DNA of 64,000 nucleotides from Peribacillus butanolivorans (GTDB lineage Bacteria; Bacillota; Bacilli; Bacillales; DSM-1321), in NCBI RefSeq assembly GCF_001273755.1, contig NZ_LGYA01000001.1:2388214-2452213 (forward strand). Direction: 5' to 3'. Both the position numbers and the translations under genes were made by a program. The notes beneath the pieces are model-generated. The model saw nothing but the letters and a program-made list of their open reading frames with translations. It made no database searches and was not told the origin of the DNA. Of the stretch, positions 1 to 8,526 are shown one piece after another (position 1 is the first letter of the stretch; each line of letters opens with the position of its first letter).

Positions 1-896
1 AAGGCCAATAACCTCTGCGGTGCCACCTTTTTAGCAAAAATCATCACTCCAGCACCGCCTAAAATCATACCAATACCATTCACCATAAATAACCATTGTA
101 GATTTTCCTTAGGCAGACCTAATTGTTCGGTAACTAGGAAAATCGAGAGCGGCTGAATGAATCCAAGTCCGAGCCCGGCTGCCAGAAAACATAATCCTAA
201 TAGACTTAGTTCTTTTTTTCGCAACACGTAGCTCACTCCGCTTTTCATTTCCTGCCATAATGTCGTTTTTGCGGTTCCTTCATCCAGTTTGCGATCTTTT
301 GGAAGGAAAGCGAGAGCACCCGCTGATAGTAAAAAAGCTAGGCCAGTAATCGCAATCGAGATGTTGATCCCGAATGATTGGAAGGCAAATGTACCCAGGA
401 TCGGGCCTAAAACCATAAATACGGCGAACACGGTCTGATATACAGACATCCCTGTTTGAATTTGACTCTCTGGCAAATGCATCTTAAATAGCTTCATGCC
501 CGATGGCTGAGAGAATTGAGAAAGTATTGCAGAAATTAATGTTGCAAAAAATACCACTTTCCAACTTCCGAAGATAAGGGCGATAAGCACAGCAAATACC
601 GATATTGCACTTAAAATATCACACCAAACCATCGTTTTTTTCGGGCTCCATCGGTCTGCAAACGTCCCACCAATAAATGAAAAAATAAAAATAGGTGCGA
701 ATTCAGCCACTGAAATCATTGAAATGGCAAAGGCATCACCGTTTGTTTGTTCCATGACGAATAACAAAACTGCAAAATTCCGTACCCATATCCCTATTTG
801 TAGAAATAATCCTGAAAAGATAATGGCCCGAAATACACGATTTGTAAATAAGTTAGGTTCCTTATTATTTAATGTTACAGTTGCGTTTTTTCCCAA
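1..896 (-). CDS. MFS family transporter (partial, runs off left edge)
   Basis: About 298 codons of a 12-TM major facilitator are visible; the C-terminus lies outside the window. The start is a TTG at 896, placed because GGAGG lies just upstream on this strand; the protein begins MGKNATVTLNN. The N-terminal half has the family's helix 1 (RAIIFSGLFLQIGIWVRNF) and the loop 2-3 signature GGTFADRWSPKK (MFS motif A). The layout resembles the EntS/MFS_3 group of small-molecule exporters. Substrate cannot be inferred. Family assignment is sure; function as exporter is inference. Confidence 0.85.
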   Translation of the reverse strand, partial: MGKNATVTLNNKEPNLFTNRVFRAIIFSGLFLQIGIWVRNFAVLLFVMEQTNGDAFAISMISVAEFAPIFIFSFIGGTFADRWSPKKTMVWCDILSAISVFAVLIALIFGSWKVVFFATLISAILSQFSQPSGMKLFKMHLPESQIQTGMSVYQTVFAVFMVLGPILGTFAFQSFGINISIAITGLAFLLSAGALAFLPKDRKLDEGTAKTTLWQEMKSGVSYVLRKKELSLLGLCFLAAGLGLGFIQPLSIFLVTEQLGLPKENLQWLFMVNGIGMILGGAGVMIFAKKVAPQRLLA

Positions 897-1218
897 TATA
901 AAAACCTCCTGTCAAATATCTGGACAGGAGGCAGTACAATACAAATTAAAAAGGCAAAATATCCCTGATGATGGAAGGAACACAATGATCTTTGTTTGTA
1001 TTTTAATGTACAGACTAATCCTATCCAGAAAAAAGATCGTATTTAACACGCATTTTTTCTTAAAGAATAGGATTATATTTCATTGTTTAAAGGTCACCCT
1101 TCCATTTAATGTTAATTATATAATAATCGAATCATTCTGATTAATCAAGTGCAAATTTCAAAAAATAATACTATTATAGAATAATTACCAAGTATTAAGT
1201 CATGAAAATAAAAAAACA
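897..1218. other. Spacer upstream of the MFS gene
   Basis: About 320 bases of AT-rich sequence without a supportable gene. It carries the ribosome binding site of the leftward transporter gene at 901-908 and presumably its promoter. The open frame running rightwards here has no ribosome binding site and crosses the transporter gene. Confidence 0.5.
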
Positions 1219-1250
1219 GACTTTCTTTAAGAAAGCCCCAGTTTGTAGAC

Positions 1251-1288
1251 AAAAGGGGTCCAGAATGTTTTAATTCCGGACCCCTTTT
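1251..1288. terminator. Hairpin at the left end of the IS remnant
   Basis: A perfect 11-bp stem, AAAAGGGGTCC (1251-1261) with GGACCCCTTTT (1278-1288), encloses a 16-base loop. The A and T flanks make it a plausible bidirectional terminator. It lies just beyond the 3' end of the leftward transposase remnant. Confidence 0.6.
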
Positions 1289-1336
1289 GATATTCCCTTT
1301 GAATTTTGCTCAAGATTAAGAGATTGGGCCTCTACG

Positions 1337-2311
1337 AGCCCACTTTATTAAGCCATTGGACCTTGCCATGTCCTATTGGTTATCTACTTTAAATTCATGG
1401 CAGCGAATGTAAGCATCGCCTGCATCGACAATTTTTTATGTCCCCTTAAAGTAGTCCTACGCATACCATGCTTTTCTTTTGCATCTGCGGCAACAGCTTC
1501 AGGTTTTCCAACTTTCTCAATCACTTGTTCAACAAGAGGCTCTAAGATATTACTATCATGCGTATTTCCTGGTGTTACAATCGTCCCTAGCACAAAACCG
1601 TTGCGGTCTGCAGCCGCATGAAATGAATAGGCACACTGTTTTGTTCGTTCATCCTTTACATAGTAGCCACTCCAGGGTCAGTTTTACTTTCTTTAATTTC
1701 TTTGGTTTCTTCTTTATCAAATTTATCCGGTGGAAAAGGCTTTTTTCCATTGTTTCACGATCTTGATTTATTTCTTCTTGAAGGCGTCCTTGATATGCTC
1801 GTGTTTCCTTACGAACGATTTTCTTTTCGAATTTTCGCTTATTCGCACTGGCTTTCACATGTGTTGAATCAACGAATACGTGCTCTGCACTTATTAACTT
1901 TCTTTCTGAAGCTGTCATTAAGATACGATAAAAAATCTGTTCAAACAGGTCTGTATCTTTAAAGCGACGCTCATAATTTTTCCCGAACGTTGAGAAGTGA
2001 GGTACTTTATCATGGAAACCGTAACCTAAAAACCAACGGTAAGCCATATTCGTTTCAACTTCTTCAATCGTTTTACGCATCGAACGAATACCGAAGGTAT
2101 ATTGAATGAATGTCAATTTAACTAAAATAACTGGATCAATACTTGGGCGGCCTATCTCTGAATACATCTCTTTCACCAAGTCATAAATGAAAGTGAAGTC
2201 AATGGCCCCCTCGATTTTACGAACCAAATGGTTCGCTGGCACCATTTGATCCAAAGTAATCATTTCAAGTTGATCTCGCTGAATAGAATTATGTTTCGAA
2301 AGCATCGTCAT
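1337..2311 (-). pseudogene. IS1182-family transposase, frameshifted and internally deleted
   Basis: The N-terminal 200 residues (DUF772-type domain: DQMVPANHLVRKIE, GRPSIDPVILVKL, YRWFLGYGFHDKVPHFSTF) are intact, from ATG 2311 or 2305 behind a GAGGGG site. After codon about 205 the frame shifts near 1690, probably twice within 20 bases, and continues in another frame with YYVKDERTKQCAYSFHAA and GFVLGTIVTPGNTHDSNILE. Near 1495 the text jumps from EAVAADA straight to KEKHGMRRTTLRGHKK, so roughly 100 residues of the catalytic core are missing. The terminal ...AAMNLK is followed by TAG where the family normally continues with lysine and an NWTWQGP-like tail. The element cannot make active transposase. 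Confidence 0.9.
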
Positions 2312-2394
2312 CCCCTCAAGTTTTAATACTCCTATATTAAAACAAAAAAGACTGTAGGCAAAAGTGTTTATTTCTTTCTAATTGTTAAAACAAA

Positions 2395-2523
2395 GTTGAG
2401 TGGAACGGAAGGTGCGAGACTCCTGCGGGAAAAGCGTGTCCAAGGGAGACCCCACAGGCGCAAAGGCGCCGAGGAGGCTCCCTGACCGCCCGCGGAAAGC
2501 GAGTGCCCTACGTTCCAATCAAC
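2395..2523. repeat. GC-rich intergenic repeat with terminal inverted repeats
   Basis: A 129-base GC-rich block in AT-rich surroundings. Its ends are near-perfect inverted repeats: GTTGAGTGGAACG at 2395 and, read from the other strand, GTTGATTGGAACG at 2523 (12 of 13 match). The interior (TGCGAGACTCCTGCGGGA, GCGCAAAGGCGC, CCGCCCGCGGAAAGCGAG) matches my memory of a very abundant intergenic repeat of Bacillaceae; that rests on recollection and was not searched. The open frame through it is not a gene. It is flanked by two copies of ACTGTAG(G/A)CAAA (2350 and 2552), suggesting insertion into or beside the IS element. Confidence 0.7.
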
Positions 2524-2551
2524 GTTCGAATTTTTACAACCCTTCAAAAAA

Positions 2552-2591
2552 ACTGTAGACAAACTCGATTTTCATCGAGTTTGTCTACAGT
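2552..2591. terminator. Perfect 18-bp hairpin at the right end of the IS remnant
   Basis: ACTGTAGACAAACTCGAT (2552-2569) pairs perfectly with 2574-2591 across a TTTC loop. It lies just outside the transposase 5' side. The phrase TTTGTAGACAAA recurs at the left end (1242-1254). A near-identical 19-mer (ACTTTCTTTAA-G/A-AAAGCCC) occurs at 1219-1237 and 2597-2615 as a direct repeat bracketing the element. Confidence 0.6.
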
Positions 2592-2780
2592 CTGAGACTT
2601 TCTTTAAAAAAGCCCGTTTATATTCTTCAACCTCATGAATAGTTGCTGAGTCTATTTTCCTACCTCAACAGTCCTAGTTAATAATGACTTCCCCACAATC
2701 CGTCATTTCATAAGAATCCAATATTATTTATAACCACTTTCGAAATAGCCCCAACAAAAATCCAAAAAGATGCTTCTTTT

Positions 2781-3662
2781 TTAGCTTTCCATCAAACTTC
2801 CATGATTCGGATTTGTCTGAACAAGTAAATTGGAAGATGGCATTTGAATTTGTTGCTCATGTAAAGCAGCCATCATCTCAAACCTCACATTTCTTGATGT
2901 TTCAAAATAATCTTCAGGTTTTACTAGTCCAACTATGCATAGCTCATATCCAACATATTTAAAATTCGGATTTAAATCCGTAATACCAAGATATCTAAAA
3001 TCTTCTTCAGGTGTACCGTCCTCGAGCCTTAGAAGGCTTTCAGCAAACTTCTCATTACAGGTGAGGCATAATTCTTCCAACATCCGCTTCACCCTATCTG
3101 GTTTTTCTTGGTAACTCACCGTGATGCGTTCAATGATTCGCATTCTCCCTTTATTAAAATTTTGAATCGTCTTGATTTCACTGTGTGGGATAGTAAGCAG
3201 TTTTCCTGACCATTCCCGAATCTGCATGAACCGGATGCCAATTTCCTCAACCGTCCCGGAACTTGTCCCATTAAATGTAACAAAGTTCCCCACTCGAAAT
3301 TCATTATCTGAAAATCTAACAAATCCCAATAAGATATCCTTAAGCATTTGTTGAGCGGCAAATCCGATAACGACCCCTACAATCCCAGCTCCAGCCAGTA
3401 TTCCCTTTATGTCTATAAACTGTCCAATCAGATAAATGAGGAAAAGCCCGGAAATACCGTACCTTAGAGCAGAACGAGTAACACCCTGTATCGTTCTTTC
3501 GACTTCTTCCTCAAAAAAATTAGACCTTCTAAAGAACCATTCAACCATTTTATTCAATATATAATAACCGGCCAATAACAGTAGAGCTATTATAAAAAGC
3601 CTCAATAATAAGAATTCTTTCAAATAATCAAAAGCACGCTCTGTAAAATTCAAAATATCCAT
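2781..3662 (-). CDS. MscS-family small-conductance mechanosensitive channel
   Basis: A 293-residue protein with the standard short MscS architecture. Helices lie at about 17-38 and 64-84. A glycine/alanine-rich pore helix at about 86-112 (GILAGAGIVGVVIGFAAQQ) precedes the beta domain with GTVEEIGIR and LTIPHSEI, then an alpha/beta C-terminal domain. Such channels sit in the cytoplasmic membrane and release solutes on hypo-osmotic shock. The ATG at 3662 follows a GGAGG-like site. The next gene upstream on this strand (Spo0M-like) ends 22 bases before it, so the two may be co-transcribed. Length matches YkuT-like channels. Confidence 0.92.
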   Translation of the reverse strand: MDILNFTERAFDYLKEFLLLRLFIIALLLLAGYYILNKMVEWFFRRSNFFEEEVERTIQGVTRSALRYGISGLFLIYLIGQFIDIKGILAGAGIVGVVIGFAAQQMLKDILLGFVRFSDNEFRVGNFVTFNGTSSGTVEEIGIRFMQIREWSGKLLTIPHSEIKTIQNFNKGRMRIIERITVSYQEKPDRVKRMLEELCLTCNEKFAESLLRLEDGTPEEDFRYLGITDLNPNFKYVGYELCIVGLVKPEDYFETSRNVRFEMMAALHEQQIQMPSSNLLVQTNPNHGSLMES

Positions 3663-3684
3663 GTTCCCACCTCCGTTTCCACTC

Positions 3685-4077
3685 TTATTCAGAATCGATT
3701 AAAATCCAATCATCATCCTTGCCTATTATCCCTTTATCAAGAATAAGTCTCGTTTTTAGGCGATAGGAAACCCCGCGCTTATACGGTTCCTTTAATGTAG
3801 GCAGACGAAATTTAAAAGGAATTTCATTACTTTCCCCTGAATCAATCTCACTTGAAGATAAAATGGTGCTCGTTTTAAGGATATCTTCCATTCCCGTAGA
3901 ATGAGTATCCATAATTAAATCACATTCAATCCTCCTTATTCTTTGCTCCTGGGTACCACCCTTAATCAAGAAATACCCATTTATTAATTCACCCGATTTA
4001 TACGTACTTTTGGGAAGGATTAAATCTATCTGTGCAGACCCTATTCCTAAAAGTAACAAAGATTTTCTCAGTATCAA
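3685..4077 (-). CDS. Spo0M-like protein, N-terminal domain only
   Basis: 130 residues matching the arrestin-like N-terminal half of sporulation-control protein Spo0M: LLLLGIGSAQIDLILPKSTY, GELINGYFLIKGGTQEQRI, FRLPTLKEPYKRGVSYRLKTRL. The start is taken at TTG 4077, where GGAG lies 8 bases upstream and the protein begins MILRKSLLLLGIGSAQ, aligning with the known Spo0M N-terminus. An ATG at 4119 gives a longer frame without a better site. Full-length Spo0M is about twice as long; here the frame stops after the first domain. It is either a single-domain paralogue or a truncated copy. Confidence 0.75.
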   Translation of the reverse strand: MILRKSLLLLGIGSAQIDLILPKSTYKSGELINGYFLIKGGTQEQRIRRIECDLIMDTHSTGMEDILKTSTILSSSEIDSGESNEIPFKFRLPTLKEPYKRGVSYRLKTRLILDKGIIGKDDDWILIDSE

Positions 4078-4119
4078 AGAATACACTCCATTTATATTTA
4101 TTTGTTTTTCATTTATCAT

Positions 4120-4829
4120 CCCACAAGCTTAGCTTAAACAATTCTCGAAGGGCTACATTATCCGGACTACAAAAAACCTTTACCATTTCGGTAAAGGCTT
4201 ACTAACAGAAAATAGACCTTTACCACTAGGTAAGGTCTGGCTAACAACAAAATGTTGCCAACAAAGCCGAGAGCGAAGAACTCCGTATTGACGACATTGT
4301 TGTAAAAGCTACTCCCCTTAGGAGAATATATTCAAGTATATTATTTATCATACGGTAAGATTAGAAAGTTTGTCAAACCTTTTTAGTTTTATGGAATTCC
4401 GGGAATAACCCCAGGAAATCAATTAGCTTACCAATGTTTACTAAAATAGGAGTTTTCTTTTTAGATAAGCATGGTGTGATTAGTGGTACGTTATCCGTGG
4501 CTAAGAAGGGGTAAAAGAATTTAAAAGCAGAAAGTTCTCGGGAGCTAATGAAAGTAGGTATTCTTTATCAAATCTTATGGTGTAAACATATTTCCTTGAA
4601 TTTAGGGGAATGTCAAGTACCAATCGGAAATACAATAAAACAAGGCAGCAGTATAAGATTTTAATCCAAACAGGCCAAATTTGTAGCATCTTGTCAACCA
4701 TGTATTACTTGAATCAATGCGTTTACATGATTTAGGTATTGGAAGATGGATTTAATGCAAAAAATGGGTGAACGGTTATAAAAATAGCGACCAATATTCT
4801 TTGGAAAAGTGATAGTTAGGAGTGTTAGG
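4120..4829. other. Gene-poor spacer with small hairpins
   Basis: No supportable gene. The stretch 4172-4330 contains two hairpins built from the same word: CCTTTACC-ATTTC-GGTAAAGG, which with A/T flanks could terminate leftward transcription, and GACCTTTACC-ACTA-GGTAAGGTC. They look like copies of a small palindromic unit. The remaining 500 bases are AT-rich and featureless. Confidence 0.45.
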
Positions 4830-5162
4830 ATGGTTGGAAAGGATGATTTTGTTCAGGGATTTGTGCCAAACCATAATCATGGGTCCGTTGACTATACATC
4901 TGTTAATAATGGCCATGTTCATCTGTGTTTAGATGTAACTTCACCTCCAGTTATGATTAAGGATGATAACCATGTGCATTACACTGAGGGTTATGTTGTC
5001 TTTGAAGATGGTCATACTCATTATTACCAGGCATATTCGGGTCCTGCTATTCCTGTAGGAAATGGAATGCACGTTCATTATTACGATTTTTATACGACTG
5101 AAGCAAACGGACATCGCCATCTGGTAAAGGGTGTTGACCAGCCAGCGCCTGGAAATAAGTAA
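4830..5162 (+). CDS. YmaF-like histidine-motif protein
   Basis: 110 residues with six evenly spaced H-x-H motifs: HNHG, GHVHL, NHVHYTEG, GHTHYYQAYSGPAIP, MHVHYYDFYTT and GHRHLVKG. This spacing is characteristic of the YmaF family of Bacillus. The role of the family is unknown; repeated HxH motifs suggest metal binding, which is inference. ATG 4830 is chosen because AGGAG sits 7 bases upstream; GTG at 4809 would add seven residues. It is a lone gene followed by a terminator. Confidence 0.8.
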   Translation: MVGKDDFVQGFVPNHNHGSVDYTSVNNGHVHLCLDVTSPPVMIKDDNHVHYTEGYVVFEDGHTHYYQAYSGPAIPVGNGMHVHYYDFYTTEANGHRHLVKGVDQPAPGNK

Positions 5163-5224
5163 AGTCATTCAAGCTGTTCCAATAATTATACTTTTTTATT
5201 AAGATTACCTGTACAATAACGTGC

Positions 5225-5270
5225 AAAAGCAGTTAGAATATGCGAATCTTACTGCTTTTATTTTTATTTA
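5225..5270 (+). terminator. Terminator of the YmaF-like gene
   Basis: AAAAGCAGT (5225-5233) pairs with ACTGCTTTT (5251-5259) and is followed by a T-rich tail. It lies about 60 bases after the stop at 5162. Confidence 0.7.
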
Positions 5271-5710
5271 TATGTTTTAATTCCTACGGCTACCTATTAA
5301 GTCTATTCCGAATATTGTTAAATAACCAAGAATTCACGTGAAGTCTTTCATATCATTTATTGTGTTTTAAAATAGAGGAAGAATAATGTTGAATGCATAA
5401 TTACAATAACAAGGTCTTTCAAATCATCCAAGAAGGCCAATAATTCCTTCATCAATGGATGTGAATACTCATATGGATATCTTTATAATTTGGATATGGG
5501 TATTGAGGAAGTTAGTTAATATAAAAATTAACGATTGTAACTTGATGATCCTGACTAAAAGAAAACTTTAGGGTAGCGTTTTTTCTTATAAAAATATTGT
5601 TTGTAGTCTAACTCATACATAAATAGCCCTTAAATGTTTATTTCCAAGGCTTTTCCCATTACTCCATATATATAAACTAGTTACAGATATGATTTACTCA
5701 AGGTATATCA
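5271..5710. other. Spacer, nothing recognised
   Basis: About 440 bases of AT-rich sequence with no open frame having a ribosome binding site and no repeat or structured element that I can see. Confidence 0.4.
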
Positions 5711-5741
5711 AAAAAGAGAACTGATATCGATATATCAGTTC
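5711..5741 (-). terminator. Terminator of the small basic protein gene
   Basis: GAACTGATAT (5718-5727) pairs with ATATCAGTTC (5732-5741). Read leftwards, the stem is followed by a run of T (the A-run at 5711-5715). It is correctly oriented for the gene at 5816-5965. Confidence 0.75.
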
Positions 5742-5815
5742 CCTAGTAAATATTCTTCTACATTTGTGAGGGATATGAGAGGAAATTTATACTGGAAACC
5801 AAAAAAGATCAGGCC

Positions 5816-5965
5816 CTATTGAACCTTCCCCTTATACTTGCTTCCATCATTATGCTCTTGGTTATTCTTTTCTGACATTTGTCTTTGATATGCTTTTGTC
5901 TCCGCATTCACATGGTTTGCATCATTTGGTTTATTCTTTTTAGAACGACCTGCACCATTACTCAT
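5816..5965 (-). CDS. Small hydrophilic 49-residue protein, possibly spore-associated
   Basis: Begins ATG at 5965 behind a strong GGGAGGTGA site and encodes MSNGAGRSKKNKPND...SEKNNQEHNDGSKYKGKVQ. It is rich in N, K, Q, G and charged residues with almost no hydrophobic core, like the minor small acid-soluble spore proteins of Bacillus, but I cannot place it in a named family. The good ribosome binding site and dedicated terminator make it a real gene. Function unknown. Confidence 0.7.
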   Translation of the reverse strand: MSNGAGRSKKNKPNDANHVNAETKAYQRQMSEKNNQEHNDGSKYKGKVQ

Positions 5966-6218
5966 ATTTATTCACCTCCCGCAACAGCTTATCATACGTT
6001 TGTAGCTTACTCTTGTCCCCCAATTTTATACGCACGTCTGAATAGTACGAGTCACTGTTTTTTAAGGATACTGAACATGAAATTTCTAAAGAATCTATAG
6101 AAACGATGCAAATTCCTTCATTTGCAATTTAAATAGAGAAACAATCATAAAAAAACTTGCTTCTAAAGAAGAGCTGAGCATTTACCTCGACTCTTTTCTA
6201 AAATAATGTTACCGCTAT

Positions 6219-6670
6219 CTATTTTGATACATTTATTAAGTAATGTGATTTCAGTAGATTAGAAGTAAGTTCCACTACATCCGCCTTTGATTTAATTTTT
6301 ACCTTTTCGGTAATAAAGTATTTCGCATCAAATGTTTTATCACTGACAAAGTCCCTAATATCTCCTGCTTGTCCGCAATAAAGTAGCGTGCATCAAACGT
6401 TTTATCACTAACAAAATCCTTCGTATCTATCGCTTTGTCGACAATAAAGTTTTTGGTGTCACTCGCTTTATCCGTAACATAATATGCTGCATCCTCTACT
6501 AAGTCCTTCATATCACTTGCCTTATCAGCAATAATATATTTTGCATCGAGTACCTTATCCTTGACAAAGTCTTTCGCATCTTCGTCCTTGTCAACAACAA
6601 AATATTTTACATCATCTAATTTATAGCTTACTGAATCTTTCATATCGCGAAGTTTATTAAAAAATCCCAT
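6219..6670 (-). pseudogene. LEA-like 22-residue-repeat protein, frameshifted near the C-terminus
   Basis: The frame from ATG 6670 (GGAGCG site) is built of about five degenerate 22-residue units of the type DAKxFVxDKxxDAKYxIADK. These amphipathic, lysine/aspartate-rich repeats resemble group-3 LEA or desiccation-stress proteins. The open frame ends at 6299 after a non-repetitive tail. One base lost near 6366 (AAGCAGG where AAGGCAGG fits) explains this: the next frame resumes the repeat as GDIRDFVSDKTFDAKYFITEK and ends at 6219 with KSHYLINVSK. The intact ancestor would be about 150 residues. Either the product has an altered tail or the consensus has an error. A stress-protection role is inference. 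Confidence 0.75.
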
Positions 6671-6680
6671 CGTCTCGCTC

Positions 6681-6836
6681 CTAACCGAAATGTAACGTTA
6701 CAGATTTATCACGCATTATTGTCTTTAATCCGACGCGGTCTTCATAAGGAAGAGCAAGTTGCATTTCTTTAATGGCGCGCGTTACAACTGCATTTTTCTC
6801 GGCTGTTGTTGCCGCTTTAGTAAGACTAGACGACAT
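6681..6836 (-). CDS. Small unknown protein upstream of the LEA-like gene
   Basis: 51 residues (MSSSLTKAATTAEKNAVVTR...DKSVTLHFG) ending 10 bases before the LEA-like start, so that gene's ribosome binding site overlaps this gene's stop. That spacing suggests an operon. In-frame ATGs at 6848 and 6851 are alternatives, and none has a strong ribosome binding site. I do not recognise the family. It could also be the tail of a longer decayed gene. Confidence 0.5.
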   Translation of the reverse strand: MSSSLTKAATTAEKNAVVTRAIKEMQLALPYEDRVGLKTIMRDKSVTLHFG

Positions 6837-6983
6837 GATGTGGACCATCATATGCTGTCATACTTCTTTATTTTTTGTTATAATATGTATTTTTTTAAAA
6901 AACATTACAAAAGTCTCATTGATAGCGCTTACATACTAGCCATATACTAAACTAGTATTCTATTTTTTGGGAGGCGAAGGAGT

Positions 6984-8375
6984 TTGAGAAAAGGGACGAA
7001 GATTTTAGGAGCTTCTTTATTGGCAGGGAGTTTACTATTTTCATCACATTCTGTTATGGCAATCCAGGGTGAAAACCCGCCCGAGCATGCATTTGACAAT
7101 AAAGTGATCAAACGAATCGATGTTGAAAAAATCTACCAGAATCTTTCACATTTAGCTGTAAATATTGGACCACGGGTAGCCGGAACACAAAGTGAACAAA
7201 CGACTGTAGATTACATAACTGGTAAATTTAAGGAGTATGGACTTAACGAAGTAGAGGTCCAGCCTTTTCAATTTATTAAGGACTATAAACACCCAAGCTC
7301 TGTTTCCTTAAAAGTAAATGGGCGTAATTATGAAACGGCCGCCTTCCGCTTTTCCAATAACACACCTTCCGGCGGAGTGTCAGCAGAGCTTGTGTACGCA
7401 GGTTTAGGAACGACGGCAGAGGTAGCTCATGCTTCGGTAGAAGGAAAAATCGCCTTAATTAAAAGAGGCACGATCCCATTTACAGAAAAAATGGATAATG
7501 CAAAAAAAGCCGGAGCGATCGGAGTCGTATTCATTAATACAGATAATTCCACGCCGCTATTTAGCTTGCCGGCAAATGAGAGTAATCTACCTGTACTATT
7601 TATGAAAAAGAGCGATGGTGATGAGTTAATTTCTTCTCTGCAAGGCAATAACCTGACAGCAAATATGTCTGTTGAAGGAGCAGAGTTTGTAAAAGCCACT
7701 TCTCACAATGTGATTGCCACGAAAAAACCGATGAAAAATAAGGATACGAATCAAATTATTATAGTTGGCGCGCATCATGACTCTGTTTCTGTTTCATCAG
7801 GAGCCAGTGATAATGCATCAGGTACATCCATTGTGCTGGAACTGGCAAGAGTCCTGGAAAATGCACCTTCTGATACAGAAATCAGGTTTATTACCTTTGG
7901 CGCAGAGGAGAACGGATTATTAGGCTCCAAGCATTATGCACAAAGCCTTACGAAAGATGAGATTAACAGAACGGTAGCGATGTTTAATATGGATATGGTG
8001 GGCAGCAAAAATGCCGGCGAATTTGCCATGTTTACGTACGATGGAAAACCAAATACAGTCACGACATTAGGAAATTCAGCAGGAACAAGGCTTTATGATG
8101 CCATTCCTTATAATCAAATTGGAAGAAGTGACCACCAGCCATTCACAGAAGTAGGTATTCCTGCCGCGGTGTTTACGTATGCTCCATTGGAGCCGGAATA
8201 CCATACGGCAAAGGATACAATTGAGCTGATCAGTAAGGAAAAATTGTTAAAGACGGCTCAAGTGCTCGGTGCAGCAGTCTATCAAGCAGCCCGTCCGGAC
8301 ACACCGGCACTGGAAAGGTCCAATGTAGCACCTGTACCGGTTGAGGCAGAATATGATGAGGATTTACATTTATAA
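6984..8375 (+). CDS. Secreted M28-family Zn aminopeptidase with PA domain
   Basis: 463 residues starting at TTG 6984 behind GGAGGCGAAGGAG. Signal peptide 1-26 (cleavage after VMA). A protease-associated insert lies at about 130-225. The M28 catalytic domain follows with all metal and catalytic residues: H264 (GAHHDS), D276 (SDNASG), catalytic E308 and ligand E309 (GAEENG), D337 (NMDMVG) and H407 (YHTAKD). The enzyme would release N-terminal amino acids from peptides outside the cell, like B. subtilis YwaD. It is a single gene with its own terminator. Confidence 0.95.
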   Translation: MRKGTKILGASLLAGSLLFSSHSVMAIQGENPPEHAFDNKVIKRIDVEKIYQNLSHLAVNIGPRVAGTQSEQTTVDYITGKFKEYGLNEVEVQPFQFIKDYKHPSSVSLKVNGRNYETAAFRFSNNTPSGGVSAELVYAGLGTTAEVAHASVEGKIALIKRGTIPFTEKMDNAKKAGAIGVVFINTDNSTPLFSLPANESNLPVLFMKKSDGDELISSLQGNNLTANMSVEGAEFVKATSHNVIATKKPMKNKDTNQIIIVGAHHDSVSVSSGASDNASGTSIVLELARVLENAPSDTEIRFITFGAEENGLLGSKHYAQSLTKDEINRTVAMFNMDMVGSKNAGEFAMFTYDGKPNTVTTLGNSAGTRLYDAIPYNQIGRSDHQPFTEVGIPAAVFTYAPLEPEYHTAKDTIELISKEKLLKTAQVLGAAVYQAARPDTPALERSNVAPVPVEAEYDEDLHL

Positions 8376-8430
8376 TTCTTTTTTCTAATTTACTAGAACC
8401 ACAGGATAGAATAGTTTTCCTAATAAAAAA

Positions 8431-8470
8431 GACAAGAGACATCCATATTAAACGATGTCTCTTGTCCTTC
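8431..8470. terminator. Bidirectional terminator after the aminopeptidase gene
   Basis: Perfect 13-bp stem GACAAGAGACATC (8431-8443) with GATGTCTCTTGTC (8454-8466). Flanking A-run to the left and T-rich tail to the right allow it to work for both convergent directions. Confidence 0.85.
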
Positions 8471-8526
8471 TATTTAGCTACTTTTTTAATTTACTGGACT
8501 CTCTCGTCAATCTCAAATCGCTTTAG

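Noticed and set aside
724..1140. Rightward open frame of 138 codons
   Set aside because: Antisense to the MFS transporter 5' end, no ribosome binding site, and unlike any protein family.
2368..2562. Leftward open frame of 64 codons through the GC-rich block
   Set aside because: It lies entirely over the intergenic repeat; proteins predicted from such repeats are artefacts, and there is no ribosome binding site.
4172..4330. Possible CRISPR-like repeat from the two similar hairpins
   Set aside because: Only two unequal palindromic units with no regular spacer.
4501..4701. Leftward open frame of 66 codons
   Set aside because: No ribosome binding site and no recognisable domain in an AT-rich spacer.
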